From contig JBCAMK010000019.1 in the NCBI GenBank assembly GCA_038503065.1, forward strand, positions 930,001-994,000: a DNA stretch of 64,000 nucleotides. The letters are read 5' to 3'. The position numbers and the translations under genes were made by a program. Position 1 is the first letter of the stretch. Every line of letters starts with the position of its first letter. Source of the stretch: Paragyromitra xinjiangensis. Lineage: Eukaryota > Ascomycota > Pezizomycetes > Pezizales > Discinaceae. This document shows positions 31,501-39,336 of this stretch, piece after piece. A model generated the notes under the pieces. The model was not told the DNA's origin. It searched no databases and worked only from the letters and a program-made list of their open reading frames with translations.

Positions 31501-32193
31501 TGTTGTGATTAAGGTGTGGTCGGAGTTGTCCCTGAGGTTCTGATCAGATTGCCACGTTATAAGATATTGTTGTATGTTTCTGAAAAGGGTGAGATCGATG
31601 ATGGAATTTTTGTTGCCGTTTCTAGGAAAATGTGTGAAGGTTCCTGGGTGGTTGATGAGTTGGTAATTATGGTCTTCGAGCCAGTCAACGAGCTGGTTGG
31701 CCGTTGGTCTGGTGTTGTTGATGGAGGAAGTGTGATAATCAGTTTCAGAGCCGTACCACCATGTGTGGTGTAGGTTAGTGTCTGCTAGTATCATGTGCAT
31801 GGGAAGGAAGTTGTGCATGTTGAGGTAGGTGTGTGTTGTTGGTGTGTGGTTGGCGTAGATGTTGGAGATTTCGATCTCACCTATCGCGGTGGTTATGATG
31901 ATTGAAATGGCGTTGTTGAAATAAGAGGTTGAAATGCGCGGATTTAGGTTCATGTTTGCGTTTATGTATGTGACGCATTTGGGATTTTGATTGGTTGGTG
32001 AAAAACGGTGAAAGTTCGGAATGTTAGGTGGTAGGCCTTGGGTTTCTGACCATGGGTCCTGTAGTGCGAGTACGGCGAGTTGAGTGTTAATGTTTGCGTG
32101 ATGGAGTACTGAAAGAGTGGAGGCCTTTCCTTTAGCGCAATTCAGTTGTTGCACTTGGGCTATGCCTGTGATTTGTGTTGTGTGTTTAATCAT
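28501..32193 (-). CDS. LINE C ORF2: endonuclease, reverse transcriptase, RNase H
   Basis: A 1230-residue open frame from ATG 32193 (Met-Ile-Lys-His). A longer frame upstream to 32226 is open, but the ATG overlapping the ORF1 stop (ATGATTAA) matches the arrangement of LINE A. It has an endonuclease (Gln-Asp-Pro-Trp; Ala-Asp-Thr-Asn-Leu-His-His in place of Gly-Asp-Phe-Asn), a reverse transcriptase with Ala-Pro-Gly-Pro-Asp-Gly and Tyr-Ile-Asp-Asp-Asn (the two catalytic Asp kept, the following Asp changed to Asn), an RNase H (Thr-Asp-Gly-Ser-Leu, Glu-Asp-Ala-Glu, Asp-Asn-Gln-Asn-Ala, Pro-Ser-His-Thr) and CXCX7HX4C near the end. Potentially active. Confidence 0.94.
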   Translation of the reverse strand: MIKHTTQITGIAQVQQLNCAKGKASTLSVLHHANINTQLAVLALQDPWSETQGLPPNIPNFHRFSPTNQNPKCVTYINANMNLNPRISTSYFNNAISIIITTAIGEIEISNIYANHTPTTHTYLNMHNFLPMHMILADTNLHHTWWYGSETDYHTSSINNTRPTANQLVDWLEDHNYQLINHPGTFTHFPRNGNKNSIIDLTLFRNIQQYLITWQSDQNLRDNSDHTLITTTIFLPPKPTATPKRNLSKANWTLFHTIIQQSALNNSQPTNASETTKECEQLTSLIQFATITAIPLSKPSQHSKGWWTNELSKLKRKINTINHTLRLPNPPQNARKTLQLLRTQWKSEIIEAKKHHWHQRLSTNDPRQIWQAIKQTNGRRPPTTIQALHNAPNFETQCNAFKSAFFPPITASPQPLPQNWLPPPASDQSFNTPHITPELISKLLAKTSPASAPGPDGILYPHIQHVHQAAPSLIPKIFTAALHFGAFPDIWKQAIATPIPKSGKDDYAKPNAYRPISLLSCLGKLLERIITRQLELAAINSGAINHQHTGGRTGISAIDALQQIITPSQSWLDTPATTGHQKQLRPSILTTDIEGAFNCVIHQQMIAIFLHFKFPTYLIQWYRTFTTNRTIAFRFNNTTSPTTPFNSGLPQGSAVSSIAFTIYSAALDTEPSPSNLTYSNTYIDDNAMLQASFSQKFATMTLQQRLNSKIQRGSYLNILFSPPKTELMHLRLSSRAKDPTPTPITLYDQSILPSEQNRMLGLIIDRRLTFHQHTHHIVASLLKTKGIIYPLLKSIHLTPATIHHILHIVHIPKMLWGSPIWWMGAPTIIDNIQPAYHSLARLITGLPRNTKIPQLLREASLPPLNLLLDYHTQKYGIRILKNNAHNPAFLPLLKFLPQKTNYKGTGLKRIASLLQPLINNQPLERLDFPFQPHFLTPNSLRISQLSKQQTATQHISWTGTLTNAWLLYTDGSLSENGHTSSGVYIAHIRYGITTQTYTHSCALGHHAENEDAEIHAMQEALSLLLQHIIYPTSIYLCVDNQNALKSLIGGPTHNKEYLWHALNACNSLQNIGCSINGVWTPSHTQIFGNEKADQLATIAHNKPLCPWHRLTLGHLSLLPKKHLLKTWAFNTTEPTAFHIAQHLTPLSRKRFSKLAKIRNQVHFIDPTGLTDPLTCACGEQDGSHHRIMSCKLRNKERQDFFKDLEPNWDIFFSPKLNFSDFFSYIDSIGL

Positions 32194-33619
32194 TATGGTT
32201 GTTGAGTTTATGTGCGCGTTGAGCAAGGTAGAGTGCTCTGGTTTTCATTTTTTCGGGGCAGTCGATGGCGGTGTGTTGATTAGTGTTGCAGCATGCGCAT
32301 CTGAGGGGCATGTGCGTGCATCTGGCGCCTCCTTTGCAGGTGATTTGATCGCATCTGTGGTCATTGGTGTGGTGAGCAAGTGCGCAGATGGCGCAGGCGA
32401 TTTCTTGTTTGCATGTGGCGTCATGGTGTCCTAGTTTTTGACAGTTGCGACATTGGGTGGTTGGGTTTATGGGGTGATATTCGCGGATTTTGCATGTGGC
32501 GTTTAGGATGTTGAGGTAGGTAAAGCCCAGGGATTTGAGGGTGTGTCTGGCTGGTAGGGCGATGACGATGGAGGAGGCTTTCTTGCCGACTCGCTTTTCT
32601 TCTGTGGAGAGCCACCTTGGGGCTTGGGCTAGCTGTACGTCAGGAATGGCGGCTTGGAGGGCATTGGTAATAGTGGTGGGTGTGACAGGTTCGAGGTTGA
32701 AGTTAAGGGGGACGGCGTCAATGATGAATTTGGACCATCTGCTGTTGACTCTGATGTTGGTGATTGGGATTTTGAGGAGATTGCATGCTGAGGTGATTTC
32801 ATGTTCAAATTGTTCGATGAATTTGTCAGCGGCTTCATTTGGTTTGGTGGTGAGGATGAGGTTGTCATTGTTGGTTTTTCGGACTGCTAGGATGCATGTG
32901 TTGACGGATCCTAGTCGGTTGTTGATGGCGTTCAGTATGGAGTCTGGAGTGGCTGAGATGGGTAGGGGTTCTGTGAGTTCGACGATGATTTCCCTTTTGT
33001 CGGTGGTGAACTCAGGTTTGTATAATGGCTGAATTTTCGGGGTCTTTTTGTGGGTGACGGTTGTGAAGTTTGCTTCGCCAGGTGCAGCTGTGATTTTGCT
33101 GGCGTAGGATTCTTGTGCTTTGGCGGGGTTGATGGGTGGTTTGGTGGTGTTTGTGGTGGAAGGTTTGCTGTTTATGTTGGAGGGGGTGGTTTGAACATTT
33201 TGGTTGGTTTGAATGTGGAGGAGTCTGGCGTCTAAGGAGCGGACTGTGTTTTGAAGGGAGATGTTTTGTGCCTTAATTTCGGCGAGTTTTGAGGTGGTGT
33301 TTGTGTTTTGGATGTTGTTGAATTTGATCTGGGCTTGGAGGCTGTCCATTTGTCTTTCAAATTCATCTTTCATGGTGTTGAATTGGGTTTGGATGAACCA
33401 GGCAAGGTAATTGGTGGAGGTGGCATTGGTCATATTCGCCATGTCTTCGGCAGGGATTTGAGTAAAGTTGAGGTTGGAATTGTATGCTTGGCCTCCGACG
33501 CTTTCGTCGTCATCGTGTTCGCTGGAGGAGCTGCTGTGGTTGGAGGTGGGTTTATCTTCCGTTGGGAGATCAGTGGGATCAAAGGCGGAGAGGGCGGTGC
33601 TGCCTTCAAGTGCAGACAT
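32186..33619 (-). CDS. LINE C ORF1, gag-like RNA-binding protein
   Basis: A 477-residue protein, exactly the length of LINE B ORF1, from ATG 33619. The frame is open upstream through the 5' UTR into the flanking LTR, which is not conserved as protein. It has Gly-Ser-Thr-Ala-Leu-Ser-Ala-Phe at the N-terminus, an acidic Ser/Glu/Asp stretch, a coiled coil (about 70-130), an Asn/Thr/Lys linker, an RRM-like region (about 205-300) with Trp-Ser-Lys-Phe-Ile-Ile-Asp, Arg-Trp-Leu-Ser, and three zinc knuckles from about 390. The stop (32188-32186) lies inside the ORF2 start region, an overlap of 8 bases. Confidence 0.93.
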   Translation of the reverse strand: MSALEGSTALSAFDPTDLPTEDKPTSNHSSSSSEHDDDESVGGQAYNSNLNFTQIPAEDMANMTNATSTNYLAWFIQTQFNTMKDEFERQMDSLQAQIKFNNIQNTNTTSKLAEIKAQNISLQNTVRSLDARLLHIQTNQNVQTTPSNINSKPSTTNTTKPPINPAKAQESYASKITAAPGEANFTTVTHKKTPKIQPLYKPEFTTDKREIIVELTEPLPISATPDSILNAINNRLGSVNTCILAVRKTNNDNLILTTKPNEAADKFIEQFEHEITSACNLLKIPITNIRVNSRWSKFIIDAVPLNFNLEPVTPTTITNALQAAIPDVQLAQAPRWLSTEEKRVGKKASSIVIALPARHTLKSLGFTYLNILNATCKIREYHPINPTTQCRNCQKLGHHDATCKQEIACAICALAHHTNDHRCDQITCKGGARCTHMPLRCACCNTNQHTAIDCPEKMKTRALYLAQRAHKLNNHND

Positions 33620-33952
33620 GTTGGAAGTGCGGGTGAGGTGGGGAGAGAAGTGGCTGGAGGTGCGTTTGCACCCAGCGAGAGGTGTGGGTGTGATGGGTGC
33701 CCAAACAAGTTGGACGGGAGTTGCAGGTGGTGATGGCGATACTCTGGGAGGAGTATTGGGAGCCAGGATGATGGGGGAGCGATGGGAGTGATGAGTTCCC
33801 AGAAGCGAGGTGGGGTGTAGTGATACACGAGGCCAAAGAGATAAAGACTTTTTGGTTTCGTGAGGTTCTGGGAGAGGTAGTTTGTGGTGTTGAGTTTGCG
33901 GTCGGAGATGATGGAGGAAAAGTAGAAGCGAGGTGGGCGTTCGCTTGTTATA

Positions 33953-34526
33953 TACTGCCTCTAGCATGTGTAGTAGCATAGGGCCGGACTGATGGGACAG
34001 TAGGAGCCTGCATCGGTGGGGTTGCTCCCACATGCAGAGAGCTACCGCATCCCACTGATCTGGTTGATACAGAGGAACCGCATGTGCATAAGCTGACGAG
34101 CTGATGGCACATAGACGGCTGCATCTACCACTCCGAGGAAGTGGTAGAGTTCTGAATCAACCTGTGCTGTATGCATCAGCGGAAGCTGATAGGCAACGCA
34201 CTGGCAGCGCTATCTACAGATAATACACATGCGGATTAGACTGAACTGTGCCGCGCATGTAGGACTGCAGTGTGCAGGACTATGCCGGTGGTTCATAGAG
34301 TCTAGAGTGGTCAGATTGCTAATGGAGGTGCGGCAGCTCTTGGAGCATAGCCCCCGGAAGTACGAAAGGTCTTCCGGAGTAGAACACCAGTCCATTTGGC
34401 AATGGGACTCCGGGTCAAACCCAGTCCCCCACTAGAGCACGGCAGAGCGAGGACTGCGGAACGCAGGTGTTAAATACATCGCGAATGCTCCACCCTGCTG
34501 CTCTATTCTTCAGTGATAGTTGAGCC
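33953..34526 (+). repeat. Gypsy1 3' LTR, segment 2
   Basis: It resumes after LINE C with the right target copy (33953-33969) and runs to TTGAGCC (34520-34526), where E1 is inserted. It contains the LINE B target sequence uninterrupted. Confidence 0.9.
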
Positions 34527-34763
34527 TTCGAAACCACCGCCTAACCTTCGGGTTTTGCGACATCGTGGGTTTTCCCTCTTTAATTTCCCCTTCATCGATC
34601 ATGGATAAGTACCTCGCCGGTGCTATATCGCTCTATCCATACCCCATTCACCCGTACGAGCGTTCTGTCGACCCCAGTATCACCTATGGTCACTGCTGGT
34701 TCATGTTCGCCATCAAACTCTACGGTACCAGTGCTTAGCGAGCACTACAACACCTCGACAACT

Positions 34764-35635
34764 CCACTCACGAAACTTCGTTTCGCCTGAGTGGTACCAT
34801 TACAACCGGATTCTCTTGGAGAATCCATCCCCGTTTGAATGGAGTTAATATCTTGACTCCTTCCCCGTCTATTCGAGAGCAACGTTCGCGTCCTTGCTCT
34901 CACCCATTTCACGATACCCCAACTCCTTTGGAGGTTGGGGCCCCCATTTGACCCTGTTGCGCAACTCAACCGAGCCATGCGTAGCAACCCCGCTTTTCGG
35001 GGAACATCGGTTCCCCACCCGCATACAGCGCCACACCTGTTCGCTAGTGTGGCAACCCGTTCGAAAACCCCCCGCTCCGCCTCATTTGCACTTTAGTCGT
35101 TCCCTTCTGTACCTTAGGGATCGTGCTGGGCTTCTATTGTGTTAAATTACCTCCTCACCGACGCGAATATATTGGATGTCTGTCTCGTACCTTAGGGATC
35201 ATATTCAGCATCTTCAATCTCCCTCCGTCATTCTCCTCCTTGGCCGTGGTTGCCTAACCACCCCCCTTTCCGAGACGTACCTCGTAAGGTACAACCCATC
35301 AACTACGGGCGCAAGCAGCCCTTAAACTTTTACACGGTCAGAGAGGACAACGCCTGGGACCGTTCAATAAACCAGAGACCACCCCGCTCTACTGACTCCC
35401 CCAGAGTCACCCAGCTTCAACCGATGATTACGTTCGCCAGATCATCACCCCATTGACCGAGGTTCTGTTTAGCTTAACCTCACCCCATCCCGTCTCCTTG
35501 GAGACACCCCAGTAAGACCAATGATTCCCAGGAATCATTACCCTGTTTACCGAGAGTTTCGTCCGCCAGACTCTCACCCCTTTTTTCCGAGAAGTGCTTG
35601 CACTTTTCACCCAGTTTGACCGTCTCTTCGGAGAC
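34764..35635 (+). other. Array of short hairpins, each followed by a C-run
   Basis: Perfect or near-perfect stems start at 34764, 34808, 34841, 34875, 34917, 34988, 35031, 35246, 35277, 35307, 35393, 35423, 35459, 35492, 35520, 35552, 35590 and 35622. Examples are a 9-bp stem with a 2-nt loop (35520-35539), an 8-bp stem (34875-34901) and a UUCG-loop stem (35622-35635). The stem sequences are unrelated, but most are followed within three bases by ACCC, ACCCC or another C-run, and neighbours are mostly 28-42 nt apart. Confidence 0.75.
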
Positions 35636-35666
35636 ACCCTGTTGTTTGAACTATTCTCTCGGCCTG

Positions 35667-35842
35667 CCTTGTAACAGGAAGTGCGGTTGATGGCATACCA
35701 TAGTCATTGTAGTTTGATAGTTCCCCCCGTTTGAAGATCCCCACGACCTCGCCAGTTCTTGTGGGTAACCCGTTGAATGCGTGGATTTCCTTTGCCCTGC
35801 TCTTTGACGAGATGTGCGGTTGGTAGCAAACCATAGTTACTG
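35667..35842 (+). other. Paired RNA-like motif in the E1 3' region
   Basis: Copies at about 35667-35709 and 35800-35842 match those of D' and D''. The upstream stem differs but still pairs (CCT/AGG and CTC/GAG), and GTGCGGTTG, ACCATAG and a final TTG or CTG are conserved. The spacing is shorter, about 135 nt. Confidence 0.55.
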
Positions 35843-35995
35843 GAGTTAGGATTTCTGTTTGATGTTTACCGAAGGTTTTGATTTCATTTGGCCGTGTTAT
35901 CTTTTCTCCTTCATGTACGTTCATTTATGTTTTGTGACCTTCGGGTCTTACGCCATATGTATTTTAGTACATCAATGCGGACACCAATATTAATT

Positions 35996-36017
35996 GAAAA
36001 AAAAAAAAAAAAAAAAA
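35996..36017 (+). repeat. Poly(A) tail of E1
   Basis: Run of about 22 A after ATATTAATTG, directly followed by TTGAGC. Confidence 0.85.
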
Positions 36018-36464
36018 TTGAGCACCCGAACCGAACCCACACCTTCCCCATTAGGAAACCCAACCACCACGCAACCTACAACAACACACCAAAATCTCAC
36101 GATAAGTCTTTAGTGAAAGGCTTCAAGCTACCCCGCACGCAACGAAAGTGGTGAACTATCGCCACCACAACAACTTCGTTTCGCCTAGCGAGTATCTTTA
36201 CAAAGCCCTCTCTTCCCTCTTTCAAACGCACTACTCTTAGTACGGTCGGCCTCCCAGCCTGGCGTACCAATTCACTTTCGACGACTACGCCGCTATGGCA
36301 CCCAACAAGAAACGAGGCCAGGCCTCACAAGATAAACGCCAGGGCCAACCAGCTCAGGCTCCCATTCAAGCTACACTCCCCTTCTCCCAAGCATAAAGCC
36401 TCCCCGTCAGGCCACCCCTCAGGAGGCCCAACAGTTAGCAGAACTTCAGCAAGCCCGCGACGAG

Positions 36465-38015
36465 ATGGCAAAGGCTCTAGAAGCCTCACCCGCCTTGTTC
36501 AGCATCCCAGCTGAGAACCCCCTCCCAAATGGATGCCTAGCAGCAAACAACGGGAAAATGTTTGTCACTATTCAATCCGATTTACACCCAGCAAACCCCG
36601 CCTTCTACAGGAGACCTAGCGAACAACAGGCCATACTACTCCAACACCAAAACCAGCAATTACTCCCAGCCGATACGGAAATGAGCACTGAGATCCCAGA
36701 AACTCAGGCACCCTCGAGCGAAGAGCAAACCCAAACCCCGACACAACAATCTGACCTCCCACTCACTGAACCAAGGGATGAGAGAACTGGCATCCGCCCA
36801 CCCACAGACGATGATTTCCTCTCAGGTTTCAACATGTTAGTTGACTACACTGGTTGTAAGGAAACCTTCCCCGTACACGACCTCTGGATCATGGCCAACT
36901 TCCAGGCCTGGTCCTCACACCACGCCACACTTCCGTTGCTCAGACAAGTCACCCAGCTCAGCGGCGAGGTTACTCGCTTAAACTCCGAAATACGCGACCT
37001 ACGGTCGCAAGTTACAAAATTAAACACCCGCCCTCCCCCAGTCCCGCCCAGGCCTGCACCAAATGCCCCCCAAGGCAAAGCAGCTCCTCCCCCGCTCAAT
37101 TATGTTGATAACCCTACCAACCATACCAACTGGGCAGCAGTGGCGGCTGCCGCCCCTCCCCTCCCTAAAAAGAAGATAGAACCCCTCATCAAACCCGATT
37201 ACACCAGGGTAAACCGTGAACTAGTGGTACAAGTCGACGGGGAAATACCCACCCCTCCTACCGATGACGACATTAAAGACATCGTCAACAAAGTCCTGCA
37301 AAACACCAGCACCTCAGTCATTATGGCCAGGCGCACCCCACGTCGGAATATTATCCTCGAGACCCCCATGGATATCTCTGCCACAGCAGTGGAAGCATAC
37401 GGAGCAGAGATAGGAGAAGCCCTACAGGAAGCAGGCATAGCAGTCTCTTCCATCCACGTCAACCAAGTCTGGTCAAAATTTATTGTCCATGGCGTTCCAA
37501 CCACAATCGCAGAAGGTACAGATGCTGGTAATCTTATGGCCTCGGAGCTTAAGATATCCTACCCGAAACTCACCCTCGCCCAACTACCCCGCTGGCTCAG
37601 TTCACCTGAAGTCAGAAAAGATAAACAACATTCTTCAATGGTGATTTCTCTCAACGGGTCATACAATATGTCAACCCTCGGAATCAGGAACTTCATCATC
37701 TTTAATCGTACCTGCAAGGTACAACCTTATGTTTCTTTCAGCCCGGACACCCAATGCAAGAAGTGCAACGTCTTCGGACACGCTACCTCGATGTGCAAGC
37801 ACCCCACTGGAATCTGCGCAGTTTGCGCTCTCCCACACCAAACCCGCCAACACGAATGCAAACTCTGTAAAGGAGGCCACTCTTGCACTCACCCACCCAT
37901 TCGATGCGCCAACTGCCCAGGCAGCCCTGGACACAAAGCAACTGACCCTAACTGCCCGGCACGAGCTAAGCTTACCCTCTTGAAGGGTAAAGGAAAGGAA
38001 GTAGACATGGCCTAG
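36465..38015 (+). CDS. ORF1 protein of E2 (N-terminus possibly frameshifted)
   Basis: A 516-residue open frame from ATG 36465. The N-terminal third is Pro/Gln/Glu-rich; a heptad-like segment lies near 160-185, an Ala/Pro linker near 190-240, an RRM-like region near 245-350 (Val-Trp-Ser-Lys-Phe-Ile-Val-His), an Arg-Trp-Leu-Ser block near 375, and zinc knuckles from about 427 (CX2CX3GHX4C and two more). It is a distinct lineage from the D, F and B types. A conserved-looking basic start at ATG 36295 ends after 33 codons in TAA 36394, and the frame of this ORF is open from about 36390, so the original protein may have begun at 36295 and suffered a one-base shift. No ORF2 follows. Confidence 0.85.
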   Translation: MAKALEASPALFSIPAENPLPNGCLAANNGKMFVTIQSDLHPANPAFYRRPSEQQAILLQHQNQQLLPADTEMSTEIPETQAPSSEEQTQTPTQQSDLPLTEPRDERTGIRPPTDDDFLSGFNMLVDYTGCKETFPVHDLWIMANFQAWSSHHATLPLLRQVTQLSGEVTRLNSEIRDLRSQVTKLNTRPPPVPPRPAPNAPQGKAAPPPLNYVDNPTNHTNWAAVAAAAPPLPKKKIEPLIKPDYTRVNRELVVQVDGEIPTPPTDDDIKDIVNKVLQNTSTSVIMARRTPRRNIILETPMDISATAVEAYGAEIGEALQEAGIAVSSIHVNQVWSKFIVHGVPTTIAEGTDAGNLMASELKISYPKLTLAQLPRWLSSPEVRKDKQHSSMVISLNGSYNMSTLGIRNFIIFNRTCKVQPYVSFSPDTQCKKCNVFGHATSMCKHPTGICAVCALPHQTRQHECKLCKGGHSCTHPPIRCANCPGSPGHKATDPNCPARAKLTLLKGKGKEVDMA

Positions 38016-38237
38016 TTTCCTACTCAGATTGATCGAAGGTTTCTTTGTTTTCCCTTTATTAAAGTTTGATGAACAATTTGGAAAGTTTACGTTTCAGCGG
38101 AGGTTTCTTTATTTTCCTCTATCCAGTTTGCATGGGTTAAGATTGTTTCCCGGTTATGCTTGTATTTAAATTTTCTTTGGGGGTGATGAGGCGCGCCATA
38201 AGTATTTTAGTACTTCAATGCGATAAAATATTAATTG

Positions 38238-38261
38238 AAAAAAAAAAAAAAAAAAAAAAAA
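38238..38261 (+). repeat. Poly(A) tail of E2
   Basis: Run of about 23-24 A after ATATTAATTG, followed by TTGAGCCC of the LTR. Confidence 0.85.
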
Positions 38262-38379
38262 TTGAGCCCTTAAGATTCTTGAGTAGTTTGCACGAAAGAA
38301 TCGGATTCTGAACTTGATCTATATCCATTTCGCAACGGCCGTACACCTAGCCTACCTACCTAGGCCTACCCCCATTACA
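38262..38379 (+). repeat. Gypsy1 3' LTR, segment 3
   Basis: It starts with the right copy of the E1/E2 target (TTGAGCC) and ends in CCCCCATTACA, where the 5' LTR has CCCCCGTTACA. The sequence is otherwise identical to 11775-11891 by eye. The next base begins gypsy2's integrase. Confidence 0.9.
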
Positions 38380-39068
38380 GCATTTCATCCACAAACCGAT
38401 GGTCAAACCGAGAGGGTTAACCAGGTTCTGGAGCAGTATATGCGGAGCTATTGTTCCTTCCAACAGGATGATTGGTCAGATCTCCTCCCCCTCGCCGAGT
38501 ATGCCTACAACTCTGCTATCTCCGAGTCCACCAAGGTATCACCCTTCTGTGCAAACTATGGGTTTGAACCTCGGACCAATTGGCCAAATGCAAAGCCAAG
38601 AGCAGATTGGGATAACCCGGCGAGTCAAGTTAAGGTATCTCAGTGGGAAGCCATTTGGCATGCCATGCAGGAGAACCTGGGGAAGGCTAGGGTCCAGATG
38701 GCCCGCTGGTATGATAAGCATCACCAGAAGGGACCGGAACTCAAGCCAGGTGATGAGGTTATGCTTGATCGGCGCAATGTACAGACAAAGCGGCCGATGA
38801 ACAAGCTGGATCAGAAGAAGTTTGGGCCCTTTAAGGTCAAGAAGGCAGTGGGGAAGCGAGCCTTTGAGCTTGTCTTGCCTCCGGGTATGAAGATACACCC
38901 GGTATTCCACATCAGCCTCTTGGAACCTTACAGAGCGCCAGCAGACTCTCTGAGAAGAGAACCCCCACCGGAGATGGAGATGGTAGATGAGGAAGAGAAC
39001 TGGGTGATGAGGGAGATAGCAGACTGCAGGGTTAACCGCAAAAAGAAGAGAGTGGAGTATCTTGTGTT
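38380..39068 (+). pseudogene. Gypsy2 integrase C-terminal part (split gene)
   Basis: In-frame coding for the integrase core from Ala-Phe-His-Pro-Gln-Thr-Asp-Gly-Gln-Thr-Glu-Arg-Val onward, the GPY-like block (Lys-Phe-Gly-Pro-Phe-Lys-Val) and the start of the chromodomain up to Val-Glu-Tyr-Leu-Val-Leu. About three quarters of residues match gypsy1's integrase. Upstream it is cut by gypsy1; its N-terminal parts should lie left of this window. Downstream it is cut by LINE H at 39068 and completed at 56259. No stop or shift is seen in the segment itself, so gypsy2 was probably intact when it was hit. Confidence 0.92.
39064..39068. repeat. Target GTGTT at the left end of the H/F/G cluster
   Basis: First of four GTGTT(G) copies (39064, 44791, 50522, 56253). 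Short, so on its own weak; the junction context makes it convincing. Confidence 0.7.
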
Positions 39069-39336
39069 ATTTTTTTTTTTTTTTTTTTTTTTTTTTTGAA
39101 TCGATTTAGATTTGCTATCTACCTACTAGCTAGCAAAAATGGCACGGTATACAAAAATACATGGCCTCATCCACCACCAACCTCATAACATCCTCATGAA
39201 AACTCATAAACGTAAAAGGAAATACAAAACAAAACATAAAACACAAAACAAACAACAATAATAAATAATAATTCATAACAAAATTTTGAAACCTTTCCGG
39301 ATACAAAGGAAAAACTTCCCCCGCCCGGATAACCAG

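Larger units (their letters stand above)
28303..33952 (-). mobile_element. LINE C, complete element in gypsy1's 3' LTR
   Basis: A 5.65-kb reverse-strand LINE between 17-bp target duplications that differ at one base (28286-28302 and 33953-33969). It has a 5' UTR of about 330 bp, intact ORF1 and ORF2, a 3' UTR of about 200 bp with a terminal hairpin (ATAC, TAAA, GTAT at 28340-28351) and an A-rich tail with repeated AACACTAAA. Its 5' UTR lacks the GTTGCAAC box of the other LINEs. Confidence 0.92.
34527..36017 (+). mobile_element. Element E1: non-coding, poly(A)-tailed retroelement with hairpin array
   Basis: About 1.49 kb between TTGAGC copies (34520 and 36018), ending in a run of about 22 A. 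No ORF above 45-70 codons, no tRNA-like head seen. It has a dense hairpin array (34764-35635), two GTGCGGTTGGT motifs, and a 3' end (TATTTTAGTAC hairpin, CAATGCG, ATATTAATTG, poly(A)) shared with E2. Non-coding, tailed and flanked by a duplication, it behaves like a long SINE of the E2/LINE system. Confidence 0.75.
36024..38261 (+). mobile_element. Element E2: ORF1-only, poly(A)-tailed LINE derivative
   Basis: A 2.24-kb element between TTGAGC copies at 36018 and 38262 in gypsy1's 3' LTR. It has a 5' UTR of about 270-440 bp, one ORF1, a 246-bp 3' UTR with the hairpin AAGTA, TTTTAG, TACTT (38200-38215), and a run of about 23 A. No ORF2. Its 3' end is shared with E1. Confidence 0.85.

Noticed and set aside
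34601..34738. A 45-codon ORF with a good ATG context in E1
   Set aside because: Too short and without recognisable features or a second copy here; codon pattern not convincing. Could be revisited if other E1 copies keep it.
34764..35635. CRISPR-like array
   Set aside because: The regular spacing suggested it, but no direct repeat exists; units share structure and a C-run, not sequence, and the context is a eukaryotic retroelement.
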